A stretch of DNA of 64,000 nt from Brevibacterium casei CIP 102111 (GTDB lineage: Bacteria; Actinomycetota; Actinomycetes; Actinomycetales; Brevibacteriaceae): NCBI RefSeq assembly GCF_900169275.1, contig NZ_FXZC01000003.1, forward strand, positions 62,001 to 126,000, read 5' to 3'. A program made the position numbers and the translations under genes. The notes beneath the pieces are model-generated. The model was not told the DNA's origin, did not search any database, and saw only the letters and a list, made by a program, of their open reading frames with translations. How positions within the stretch are numbered: position 1 is the first letter of the stretch; the number at the start of each line of letters is the position of its first letter. This document shows positions 43,258-51,142 of the stretch, one piece after another.

Positions 43258-44573
43258 CCTTCGTCCTCCTCGGCGGGGGTGTGGATGCCGGCAGCCACGG
43301 TCGCTCCGGTCTGCTCGTCGATGACGAGGAATCCTCCGGCACGACCGTGGGTGCGGAAGTCGGGCAGGGTGAGCGCCGCGGACAGCCGCACCTCGGCCAC
43401 GCCGATGTCGTTGCCGGCGAGCACCTCGGCGGGCTCCGATGCGTTCGTGAGCAGGTTCCGGCGGGATTCGATGCCGATGATGCCCTTGACGGTCGTCGTC
43501 CCGGCCTTGACGAGCACCCGGTCGCCGGTGCGGAGGCCGGCGGCGGTGAAGGGGAAGACCTCGGCGCGCAGGGTCTTGCGCACAGGCGGCAGGCTGCCGG
43601 CGGCGGCGAGCACGCTGCCGCGGGCGGTGTCGATGTCGTCGGCCAGCCGCAGCGCCACCGAGAGCGGGGCTCCGGCGGATTCGAGCGGGCCGTCGGCGGT
43701 GTCGATGCCGGTCACTCTCGTGCGCATCCCGGCCGGGTGGACGTCGATCTCGTCGCCGACGCGGACCCGTCCCGACGTGATCTGCCCGGTCACGGCCCGG
43801 TAGTCGCGGAAGTCCTCGGGATCGAGTCCCGGGGCGAGTCCGCCCTGCGGGCGGAGCACGGACTGGACGTCGAGGCGGAAGGGCTCGAGGTCGGCCTGGT
43901 CCTCCTCGATGCTCGGCAGGGTCTCGAGGAGTTCGAGCAGGGAGGGACCCTCGTACCACGGGGTGTTCGCCGAGTCGGCAGCGACGTTGTCCCCGGCGAG
44001 CGCGGAGACAGGGATGAGGTGGGGTGCCTCGAGGCCGATCTCCTCGGTGATCGCACCGACCTCACGGGCCACCTCGGCGAAGGCGGCCCCATCGTAGTCG
44101 AGGAGGTCGATCTTGTTGATCGCGACGATGATGTGGCGGATGCCGAGGCGGTGGACGACGGTGAGGTGGCGGCGGGTCTGCTCGGTCGCGCCGTTGCGGG
44201 CGTCGATGAGGACGACGACGGCGTCGGCGGTCGTCGCGCCGGTGACCATGTTCCGGGTGTACTGGACGTGTCCGGGGCAGTCGGCGAGGATGAACGAGCG
44301 GCGGTCGGTGGCGAAGTACCGGTAGGCGACGTCGATCGTGATGCCCTGTTCGCGTTCGGCCCGGAGGCCGTCGGTGAGGAGGGCGAAGTCGAACTCGCCG
44401 CCGACGAAGCCGCGTTCGGCGCTCGTCGCGGTCACGGCCGCGAGCTGGTCGGCGAGGATCGCCTTCGCATCGTGGAGGAGGCGACCGACAAGGGTCGATT
44501 TGCCGTCGTCGACGGAGCCGGCGGTGGCGAACCGCAGCAGCGTCTTCGTGGTCGTGGGGGCAACAGTCGTCAT
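43254..44573 (-). CDS. cysN: Sulfate adenylyltransferase large subunit (GTPase)
   Basis: This 439-aa EF-Tu-like GTPase drives APS formation with CysD. P-loop GSVDDGKSTLVGRLLHD, switch region DCPGHVQYTRNM and NKID are intact, followed by two beta-barrel domains. It ends without the APS-kinase (CysC) domain that is fused in mycobacteria, consistent with the pathway using APS directly. Start and stop overlap by one base with cysD (TGATG). Confidence 0.96.
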   Translation of the reverse strand: MTTVAPTTTKTLLRFATAGSVDDGKSTLVGRLLHDAKAILADQLAAVTATSAERGFVGGEFDFALLTDGLRAEREQGITIDVAYRYFATDRRSFILADCPGHVQYTRNMVTGATTADAVVVLIDARNGATEQTRRHLTVVHRLGIRHIIVAINKIDLLDYDGAAFAEVAREVGAITEEIGLEAPHLIPVSALAGDNVAADSANTPWYEGPSLLELLETLPSIEEDQADLEPFRLDVQSVLRPQGGLAPGLDPEDFRDYRAVTGQITSGRVRVGDEIDVHPAGMRTRVTGIDTADGPLESAGAPLSVALRLADDIDTARGSVLAAAGSLPPVRKTLRAEVFPFTAAGLRTGDRVLVKAGTTTVKGIIGIESRRNLLTNASEPAEVLAGNDIGVAEVRLSAALTLPDFRTHGRAGGFLVIDEQTGATVAAGIHTPAEEDEG

Positions 44574-45481
44574 CAGAAGTATCCGTCCTTCTTCCGGTCC
44601 TCCATGGCGGCGGCGGAGATCCTGTCGTCGGCGCGGGTGGCGCCGCGTTCGGTCACGGTGGTCACCGCCACCTCGGCGACGACGGAGGCGATGTCGGCGG
44701 CAGTCGATTCGACCGCTCCGGTGCAGCTCATGTCCCCGACCGTGCGGTAGCGCACGGACCGGGTGACGACGTCCTCGCCGGGTCGCGGCTGGGAGAACTC
44801 CCCGGTCGCCCACCACATGCCGTCGCGGGAGAAGACCTCCCGGTCGTGGGCGAAGTAGAGGGGTGGGAGTTCGATGCCTTCGCGGGCGATGTAGGTCCAC
44901 ACGTCGAGTTCGGTGAAGTTCGAGATCGGGAACACGCGCACGTGCTCACCGCTGACGTGGCGGCCGTTGTAGAGGTTCCACAGCTCGGGGCGCTGGTTGC
45001 TCGGGTCCCACTGGCCGAATTCGTCGCGCAGGGAGATGATGCGCTCCTTCGCCCGCGCCTTGTCCTCGTCGCGGCGGGCCCCGCCGAAGACGGCGTCGTA
45101 CCCTCCGGCGGCGATCGCGTCGATGAGCGGCTGCGTCTGCAGGGTGTTGCGGGTGCCGTCGGCGCGTTCGCGCAGCCGCCCGTCGTCGATGTAGTCCTGG
45201 ACCTTGGCCACCGTGAGGTTCAGCCCGTAGCGCTCTGCCGTGCGGTCGCGGTAGTTCAGTATCTCCGGGAAGTTGTGCCCGGTGTCGACGTGGAGGAGGC
45301 CGAAGGGGATCTTCGCCGGCCAGAACGCCTTGGCCGCGAGGTGGAGGACGGTGACGGAGTCCTTGCCGCCGGAGAAGAGGAGGACCGGCTTCTCGAATTC
45401 GGCGGCGACCTCGCGGATGATGTGGATGGCCTCGGATTCGAGGACGTCGAGGGTCGTCGGTGTGGTGGTGTCGATGCTCAT
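44573..45481 (-). CDS. cysD: Sulfate adenylyltransferase small subunit
   Basis: This 302-aa PP-loop ATP pyrophosphatase has SGGKDSVTVLHLA near the N-terminus, then LLHVDTGHNFPEI and FGGARRDEDKARAKER. It ends with the family signature MEDRKKDGYF. It makes APS from ATP and sulfate with CysN. ATGA overlap with cysH upstream. Confidence 0.97.
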   Translation of the reverse strand: MSIDTTTPTTLDVLESEAIHIIREVAAEFEKPVLLFSGGKDSVTVLHLAAKAFWPAKIPFGLLHVDTGHNFPEILNYRDRTAERYGLNLTVAKVQDYIDDGRLRERADGTRNTLQTQPLIDAIAAGGYDAVFGGARRDEDKARAKERIISLRDEFGQWDPSNQRPELWNLYNGRHVSGEHVRVFPISNFTELDVWTYIAREGIELPPLYFAHDREVFSRDGMWWATGEFSQPRPGEDVVTRSVRYRTVGDMSCTGAVESTAADIASVVAEVAVTTVTERGATRADDRISAAAMEDRKKDGYF

Positions 45482-46281
45482 ACGTGCAGCCCGCATTCTG
45501 TCTTGGAGAAACCTGCCCAGCGCCCGGACCGCGGATCCTCTCCGGGGGCGACCCTGCGTGTGCAGGGCTGGCACCCGATCGACGGGTAGCCCTGGTTGAG
45601 GAGGGGGTTGACCGGGACCCCGAAGGCCCCGGCGTAGTCGAGGAGGTCGTCGAAGGACCACGCGGCCACGGGGTTGACCTTGATGAGGCCGTTCTTCTCG
45701 TCGAAGGTCACCAGCGGAGTGTTCGCCCGTGTCGGCGCCTCGTCGCGGCGGACCCCGGTGAACCAGAGTTCGTAGCCGGACAGCGACTGCTTGAGCGGCG
45801 CGACCTTCCGGCGGGCGCAGCAGAGGCCGGGGTCGCGGGCGAAGAGCTCGGCGCCGAATTCGGCGTCCTGCTCGGCCACGGTCTGTTCGGGGAGGACGTC
45901 GACGATGCGCACGTCCATCGTCCGGGCGACCTCGTTGCGGGTCTCGTACGTCTCCGGGAAGTGGTAGCCGGTGTCGAGGAAGAGCACGTCGACGTTGGGC
46001 AGGTACTGCGCGACGTAGTGCGGCAGCGCCGCATCGGCCATCGAGCAGGCCACGGCGGCGGCGCGGACGTCGACGTGCTTCGAGACCCAGCGGATGACGT
46101 CGGCCGGACTCGCCTCGGGCACCCCGTTCTCGGGGTCACCGGCGAGCTCGCGGGCACCCGCCTCGGCGAGGGCGCGCAGCTCCTCGAGGGAGCGCTTGGC
46201 AGGCGGCGTCACCGCGGCCTCGGTGGTCGTGGTCGGCTGAGTGCCGGCGGTCTGGGTGTCAGTGGACTGGGTCTTCGTCAT
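45478..46281 (-). CDS. cysH: APS reductase (assimilatory, [4Fe-4S])
   Basis: This 267-aa thiol-dependent reductase has the two cysteine pairs that bind the 4Fe-4S cluster, GLCCARRKVAPL and GCQPCTRRV. With the C-terminal catalytic ECGLHV, these mark it as an APS rather than PAPS reductase. That agrees with the missing APS kinase. The first 30 residues are a Thr-rich variable tail. It overlaps cysI and cysD by ATGA. Confidence 0.96.
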   Translation of the reverse strand: MTKTQSTDTQTAGTQPTTTTEAAVTPPAKRSLEELRALAEAGARELAGDPENGVPEASPADVIRWVSKHVDVRAAAVACSMADAALPHYVAQYLPNVDVLFLDTGYHFPETYETRNEVARTMDVRIVDVLPEQTVAEQDAEFGAELFARDPGLCCARRKVAPLKQSLSGYELWFTGVRRDEAPTRANTPLVTFDEKNGLIKVNPVAAWSFDDLLDYAGAFGVPVNPLLNQGYPSIGCQPCTRRVAPGEDPRSGRWAGFSKTECGLHV

Positions 46282-47993
46282 ACGAGCTCCTCATCGTCAA
46301 CTCGGTGTGCCCACTCGGAGAACGTCTCGGTCTCGGACCGACCGGCGAGGAAGCGGCGCACGAGGGTCTCGACGTAGTCGCTGAGATCGTCCGCGGTGAC
46401 CTTGAGGCCGCGCACGGTGCGGCCGAGGCCGGCCTCATCGCGGTCACTCGAGGCCAGTCCCCCGCCGACGTGGACCTGGAACCCGGGCTTCTGCTCCCCG
46501 TCGTCGGTGGTCACCAGCTGGCCCTTGAGTCCGATGTCGGCAGTCTGGATGCGCGCGCACGAGTTCGGGCAGCCGTTGAGGTGGAGGCTGATCGGGTGCG
46601 GCAGGTCGATCTCGGCCAGGCGCGCTTCGAGGGTCGCGATGGTGTCCGCGGCGGTCTGCTTCGTCTCGACGATCGCGAGTTTGCAGAATTCGATGCCCGT
46701 ACACGCGATCGTCGAGCGGCGGAAGAGGTCCTTGCGGCTCGAGAGACCGACCGCGTCGAGGTCGGCGACGACGGCATCGATGTCGTCCTCGGGGATGTCG
46801 AGGAAGAGGATCTTCTGGTGCGGGGTCGTCCGCAGCCGGGTCGAGCCGTACTTCTCGGCGATGTCGACCATCTGTCCGAGCAGGGTTCCCGAGGCGCGGC
46901 CGGCGATGAGGCTGACCCCGATGTAGTACTTCCCATCGGCCTGGCGATGGACGCCGACATGGTCCCCTTCGGTCAGCGGCTTCGCGGGGGCCGGGCCGTC
47001 GGCGAGGCGGTAGCCGAGGTACTCGGTCTCGAGGATCTCGCGGAACTTCTCCGGACCCCATTCGGCCATGAGGAACTTCAGACGGGCCTTGTTGCGCAGG
47101 CGGCGGTAGCCGTAGTCGCGGAAGATCTCTGTCACGCCCAGCCAGGTCTCGACGACCTGGTCGGGGGCGACCCAGGCGCCGAGGCGTTCGGCGAAGCGGG
47201 GAACGGTCGACAGTGCCCCGCCGACCCAGAGGTCGTAGCCGATGCCGTGCTCAGGATGCTCGACGGCGACGAACGAGCAGTCGTTGATCTCGTGGACGAC
47301 GTCCTGGCTGGGGTGCCCGGTGATCGCGGTCTTGTACTTCCGCGGCAGATTCGCCAGGCTCTCATCCCCGATGTAGCGGCGGGAGATCTCCTCGATCGCC
47401 GGGGTCGGGTCGATGAGTTCATCGGCGGCGATGCCGGCGACCGGTGAGCCGAGGATGACGCGGGGGACGTCGCCGCAGGCCTCCGTGGTCTGGAGCCCGA
47501 CGGCTTCGAGTCGTCGCCAGATCTCCGGGACGTCCTCGATCGCGATCCAGTGGAGCTGGATGTTCTGCCGGTCGGTGAGATCGGCGGTGCCGCGGGCGAA
47601 CTCGTTGGAGATGTCGGCGATCGTGCGCAGCTGCTCGGTCGTGAGCCTGCCGCCGTCGATGCGCACGCGGAGCATGAAGTACTCGTCCTCGAGCTCGTGC
47701 GGCTCGAGGGTGGCGGTCCGCCCGCCGTCGATGCCCGGCTTGCGCTGGGTGTAGAGGCCCCACCAGCGGAAGCGGCCGTGGAGGTCATCGGGGTCGATCG
47801 ACGCGAAGCCGGACTTCGCGTAGACCTCTTCGATCCGTGCACGGACGTTGAGGCCGTTGTCCTCGGCTTTGAACACCTCGTTGCCGTTGAGCGGTTCGCG
47901 GCCGTCGATCTTCCACTGTCCGTTGGACTTCTTCGGTCGCGTCGCGGCCCTGTCTGCGCGGCCTGCGGCGCGCTGCTCCACGTCTGTGGACAT
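46278..47993 (-). CDS. cysI: Ferredoxin-dependent sulfite reductase
   Basis: This 571-aa sirohaem/4Fe-4S enzyme reduces sulfite to sulfide. Cluster ligands are in ACTGIEFC and NGCPNSC. It has two ferredoxin-like half domains with duplicated sirohaem folds. Tyr81 (GLYTQR) and Cys173 (EACGDVPR) match the Tyr-Cys pair that is covalently linked in M. tuberculosis SirA, so it is a sulfite reductase rather than nitrite reductase. The second ATG is used because GGGGAG lies 6 nt before it; the ATG two codons earlier abuts that element. It is first of the tightly overlapping block cysIHDN-cobA-fdxA. Confidence 0.95.
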   Translation of the reverse strand: MSTDVEQRAAGRADRAATRPKKSNGQWKIDGREPLNGNEVFKAEDNGLNVRARIEEVYAKSGFASIDPDDLHGRFRWWGLYTQRKPGIDGGRTATLEPHELEDEYFMLRVRIDGGRLTTEQLRTIADISNEFARGTADLTDRQNIQLHWIAIEDVPEIWRRLEAVGLQTTEACGDVPRVILGSPVAGIAADELIDPTPAIEEISRRYIGDESLANLPRKYKTAITGHPSQDVVHEINDCSFVAVEHPEHGIGYDLWVGGALSTVPRFAERLGAWVAPDQVVETWLGVTEIFRDYGYRRLRNKARLKFLMAEWGPEKFREILETEYLGYRLADGPAPAKPLTEGDHVGVHRQADGKYYIGVSLIAGRASGTLLGQMVDIAEKYGSTRLRTTPHQKILFLDIPEDDIDAVVADLDAVGLSSRKDLFRRSTIACTGIEFCKLAIVETKQTAADTIATLEARLAEIDLPHPISLHLNGCPNSCARIQTADIGLKGQLVTTDDGEQKPGFQVHVGGGLASSDRDEAGLGRTVRGLKVTADDLSDYVETLVRRFLAGRSETETFSEWAHRVDDEELV

Positions 47994-48031
47994 TGCCATC
48001 TCCCCATGCTGGTGCGATTGCTAGGTCAGCC

Positions 48032-48061
48032 ACGCTACACACCGACAGGATTGCTCAACAA
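48032..48061 (-). promoter_or_regulatory. Putative promoter of cysI
   Basis: Minus strand TTGTTG, an 18-nt spacer and TAGCGT, about 38 nt upstream of the cysI start, in the 155-bp gap after the chelatase gene. It would allow cysI to be expressed apart from the upstream gene. Confidence 0.45.
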
Positions 48062-48148
48062 ATTAGGCTCGCATAAGCTCGTCATTGTTCGACATATGAC
48101 GCTGTGCGACGCCGCATGACGGATCGCAGGGACGGGGTTGACGTCGGT

Positions 48149-48898
48149 TCAGAGGACTGCGACCATACGGTCGCGCACGATGTCGACGAGCTGTCTTGGG
48201 GCTGGTGACGACGGGTGGAGGAGCGGTGCGGAGAGGCGACCGCCGACTGTTGCGAGCAGTCGGGCCGCGAGGTCGTCGAAGTAGCCGGGTGCGAGGAGGT
48301 AGTTGGCGGCGACGAGCCGACGACCGAGATGACCCTTCTGCTCAACAATGTCGCGGAGGTTGTCGCGGTCTCCGGCGAGGAAGGTCGTGTGCACAGGACG
48401 CGCGAGGGTCTCGGCGAGGAGGTCTCCGACAGCACGGGACGCGTCGTTGGCGCGTTCGTCGCTCGATCCGGCCGCGACGAGAATGACCTCGTCGCCGTCG
48501 TCGAGGTCCGGCAGCTTCGCCGCGAGGAGTTCGGCGAGGCGAGGGTCCGGACCGAGGGTCCCGGCGACGCGGATGTCGCGGACAGGCAGGCCGGGAACCG
48601 AGCCCATTCCGTCCGGGGCGGGACCGCCGGCGCCTGCGACCGCCTCGGCGAGGTCGACGTGGACATGGTAGCCCGGTGAGAGGAGGAGGGGGACGAGGAC
48701 GGTGGTGCGATCCGCGGGCAGGGTCGCGAGCACCTCGGCGACGTCGGGGGCCTGGACGTCGACGTGGCCGAGGGCGAGGGTGTCGGTGATCCCGCGCTCG
48801 CGCAGGTCGGCGGCGACCGCCTCGGCGAGGGCCAAGATGACGGCCTGACCGTCGGGAGAGGACGTGCCGTGGGAGATGAGACCGAGGACAGGCTGCAT
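48149..48898 (-). CDS. sirB: Sirohydrochlorin ferrochelatase-like protein (CbiX/SirB family)
   Basis: This 249-aa two-domain chelatase-family protein has LISHGTSSPDGQ at the start, VPLLLSPGYHVHVDL for the first domain and LVAAGSSDERAN for the second. It probably inserts iron into sirohydrochlorin for CysI. It lies directly upstream of cysI in the same direction. The promoter hexamers end only 6 nt from the ATG, suggesting a leaderless transcript. A duplicate of its promoter and first 30 codons lies 1,538 bp upstream. Confidence 0.9.
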   Translation of the reverse strand: MQPVLGLISHGTSSPDGQAVILALAEAVAADLRERGITDTLALGHVDVQAPDVAEVLATLPADRTTVLVPLLLSPGYHVHVDLAEAVAGAGGPAPDGMGSVPGLPVRDIRVAGTLGPDPRLAELLAAKLPDLDDGDEVILVAAGSSDERANDASRAVGDLLAETLARPVHTTFLAGDRDNLRDIVEQKGHLGRRLVAANYLLAPGYFDDLAARLLATVGGRLSAPLLHPSSPAPRQLVDIVRDRMVAVL

Positions 48899-48941
48899 CG
48901 CCTCATCGTGCCAAGACCGCGCAGGCGCGGTCAACGCGACG
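48808..48941. repeat. 134-bp direct repeat, copy 1 (sirB promoter and 5' end)
   Basis: Identical to 50346-50479 except for two substitutions (positions 48880 and 48923). It spans codon 30 of sirB back to about 43 bp upstream of its start. Confidence 0.95.
48905..48934 (-). promoter_or_regulatory. Promoter of sirB with overlapping 18-bp palindrome
   Basis: Minus strand TTGACC, an 18-nt spacer and CACGAT, 6 nt before the ATG. The palindrome GACCGCGC-N2-GCGCGGTC (48915-48932) covers most of the -35 box and spacer, so it looks like an operator. It is kept, and is fully symmetrical, in the duplicate copy at 50453-50470. Confidence 0.55.
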
Positions 48942-49048
48942 ACGAGACTCGGCCTGAGCATCGGCCCGACGACGGTGATTCGCCGTCCTCAGGCTCGGCA
49001 GTCGTGTGGGCCCAGCGGCCCCCCGTGGGTACCGTCCCGAACAGTCCG

Positions 49049-50305
49049 TCACCTGGTGGAGAATCGCGACATCATGGCCCAGACGAACAGGGCAGTGCCG
49101 ATCCCCGCCGCGACGAGGAGAGCTGCCAGTGGATCCTGGGCCGCTCGGAGGACATAGCCCAACCACGCACCGCAGATCCCGCCGATCGCGGACATCGAGA
49201 ACGACCACCCGACGACCTCCCGGAACTCCGTGGAACTCAACCGAAGCTGCCTGAGAGTCGATACGGCGAAGAGCACACCTTGCGAGCTCGCAGTGATGAC
49301 AAGCAGACAAAGAAAGATCACGAGCGATCCGACCGCGTCGTCCCAGGTCAGCCTAACGACCACGGCGGCTGTGCAGCCGAAGGAGAAGAGACCGAGCAGC
49401 CACCGCAGCAGACGGCCGGCAGTCTCGCCGTTGCGTTCGAGGATTCGACCGATGACATACGGGGAGACGATGGCAGAAGCGCCCATAGCGAACAGAAGGA
49501 CGCTGAGCCGCGTGACGACTCCATTCCCGTCAGCTTCACCCGCTACCCAAAGGACGACGTACGTTCCGAGAACGGACGTACTCAGCATGAACACGAAAGA
49601 GAAGACCGGGGACAGGAATCCGTTGCGGACGATCACACCCGGCCCGGAGGGGAAGAAGAAGCGCCTGATCCCCACGACGAACCCGTCGGCATCGGCCTCC
49701 GGCGAGGGTGACGCATGCTCGGGCGCATAGAGCCGACCCGAGCGAATGCGCAGGACTATCGCGACGAGGGAGAGCGCGACGTTGAGGGCGAGCACCGTCG
49801 CGATACCCGAAACGCTGGTCAAAGCACCGACGGGGCGACCGATGAGCAGCCCACCGACACCGGTGCCCACTGCGATGAGCGTGTTCGCTCGGACAACAGC
49901 TCCCCCGTCGATCTGAGCAACGTCATTGAGATAGAACTCTTCAGCGAGATCGACGACGAGAGGAAGGAACGAGGCAACCAACAGGTAGACGACGAGCACC
50001 GGCGCCACCCAGCCGGACGGCCCGAGAAGGATCATGGCGATGGCCACACTCGTGAGGACGACATCGGTTGCTTCACAGACAACGAGGACGTGACCCGGAT
50101 TGTGCCGCTCGACGAACCGGGACACTGCCGCAGCGAACGCATCCTGAACGTCGGTGATCGTGCGGTAGATGGGTATCCACGCAAGGGGGAAAACGCCCAG
50201 CACGATGAGCCCGTTGACGGCCCCCTCGACCAGCTGTGAGCCGAGGAAGGACGCGAGCAGCCCGAACACCATCAGCCGCTGCGCTCGTCGCAGCAGTCTG
50301 TTCAT
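49049..50305 (-). CDS. MFS-type transporter
   Basis: This 418-aa integral membrane protein has about twelve hydrophobic segments and a central cytoplasmic loop (about 190-220). It has the overall look of actinobacterial MFS permeases, with weakly conserved motifs. The substrate is unknown. Its ATG overlaps the stop of the truncated sirB copy (ATGA) and it has no good Shine-Dalgarno of its own, so its translation appears to depend on that fragment. Sharing the sirB promoter suggests control with sulfur assimilation and possibly transport of a sulfur compound. Its base composition seems somewhat less GC-rich than its neighbours. Confidence 0.8.
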   Translation of the reverse strand: MNRLLRRAQRLMVFGLLASFLGSQLVEGAVNGLIVLGVFPLAWIPIYRTITDVQDAFAAAVSRFVERHNPGHVLVVCEATDVVLTSVAIAMILLGPSGWVAPVLVVYLLVASFLPLVVDLAEEFYLNDVAQIDGGAVVRANTLIAVGTGVGGLLIGRPVGALTSVSGIATVLALNVALSLVAIVLRIRSGRLYAPEHASPSPEADADGFVVGIRRFFFPSGPGVIVRNGFLSPVFSFVFMLSTSVLGTYVVLWVAGEADGNGVVTRLSVLLFAMGASAIVSPYVIGRILERNGETAGRLLRWLLGLFSFGCTAAVVVRLTWDDAVGSLVIFLCLLVITASSQGVLFAVSTLRQLRLSSTEFREVVGWSFSMSAIGGICGAWLGYVLRAAQDPLAALLVAAGIGTALFVWAMMSRFSTR

Positions 50306-50436
50306 TCTGTCGGGCCCGACATCAGGGTCTCGGCGAGGCGGTCCCCGGCGGCGACCGCCTCGGCGAGGGCCAAGATGACGGCCTGACCGTCGGGAGAGGA
50401 CGTGCCGTGGGAGATGACACCGAGGACAGGCTGCAT
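50302..50436 (-). pseudogene. Truncated sirB copy, now a 44-codon leader of the MFS gene
   Basis: It encodes the first 30 residues of SirB (one Leu to Val change), then residues GDRLAETL, which match GDLLAETL much further along SirB. The missing part corresponds to 48430-48807, 378 bp or exactly 126 codons. It then ends at a stop overlapping the MFS start. It cannot be an active chelatase; it may serve as a translated leader. Confidence 0.8.
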
Positions 50437-50479
50437 CGCCTCATCGTGCCAAGACCGCGCCGGCGCGGTCAACGCGACG
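50346..50479. repeat. 134-bp direct repeat, copy 2
   Basis: Second copy of 48808-48941, offset by 1,538 bp, with 132 of 134 positions identical. A further 24-bp block (50324-50347) matches internal sirB sequence 48406-48429 at 22 positions. Confidence 0.95.
50443..50472 (-). promoter_or_regulatory. Duplicated sirB-type promoter driving the leader ORF and MFS gene
   Basis: Same TTGACC-N18-CACGAT arrangement as at 48905-48934. The palindrome at 50453-50470 is perfect over 18 bp because one substitution restored its centre. Confidence 0.5.
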
Positions 50480-50596
50480 TCATCGTTCCTGTGCCAGGAC
50501 GGCAACAGCCGTCGCGGATCGCGCACACGATTCCGTCCTCCGTGGGGTGCGGAGCGGGAGATGATGGTGATCACCGACGTGCAGAGGAGACGGACG

Positions 50597-51115
50597 ATGA
50601 GAGTGATCCGCAGCGCAGGGCGACGAGCGGCAGCGGTGGCAGCGATGACGCTGGCACTGGCGGGATGCGGGATGGGCGGGGACTCCTCCGACGCACAGCA
50701 GCCGCCCGAGGTTTCGACTCTCGGGGCGGAGACCCCGACGCCGAGTCCCACGCCGACCGAGGAGTCTGCCTCGCCGGACGCCTCGGAGGACCCGTTCGCC
50801 GATGCCGCCCGCACCACCTCGTGGGCAAGCGATGAGGCGATGAAGATCGACAAGGACGGCAACGGGACGATTCCCGCCGCCTCCCTCGAAGCCGATCTCG
50901 TCGACCTCTTCGCGAACAAGTTCGATATGTCGGTCAAGGAAGCGAAGTGCGAGCAGGACATGACGGTGACGAACTGGTCCGGGTTCGAATCGTGCAATGT
51001 CGTCGATGAGGAGATGACCTATTTCGGAACCATCGAACTCATCGACCACAAGGACAACATGGTCGAGTACGAGGTGATGTTCCCCGGCATCGACAAGGAC
51101 GACGTCGATTTCTGA
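50597..51115 (+). CDS. Putative lipoprotein, function unknown
   Basis: This 172-aa protein has a lipoprotein signal peptide: basic residues, then AAAVAAMTLALAGC with the lipobox Cys at about residue 24. A Ser/Thr/Pro/Glu-rich linker (residues 30-70) leads to a small acidic domain with two cysteines (EAKCEQ and ESCNVVD) that could form a disulfide. It resembles DUF4333-like or similar small secreted actinobacterial domains only loosely. The ATG at 50597 has GAGGAG upstream. It is divergent from the truncated sirB promoter. Confidence 0.75.
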   Translation: MRVIRSAGRRAAAVAAMTLALAGCGMGGDSSDAQQPPEVSTLGAETPTPSPTPTEESASPDASEDPFADAARTTSWASDEAMKIDKDGNGTIPAASLEADLVDLFANKFDMSVKEAKCEQDMTVTNWSGFESCNVVDEEMTYFGTIELIDHKDNMVEYEVMFPGIDKDDVDF

Positions 51116-51142
51116 GGCGGACCCTGTGGGCCCGGCCGATCC

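Noticed and set aside
48808..50479. Treating the two 134-bp repeats as insertion-sequence ends or an attachment-site pair
   Set aside because: The repeats are sirB promoter and coding sequence. No transposase or integrase lies between them and there are no terminal inverted repeats.
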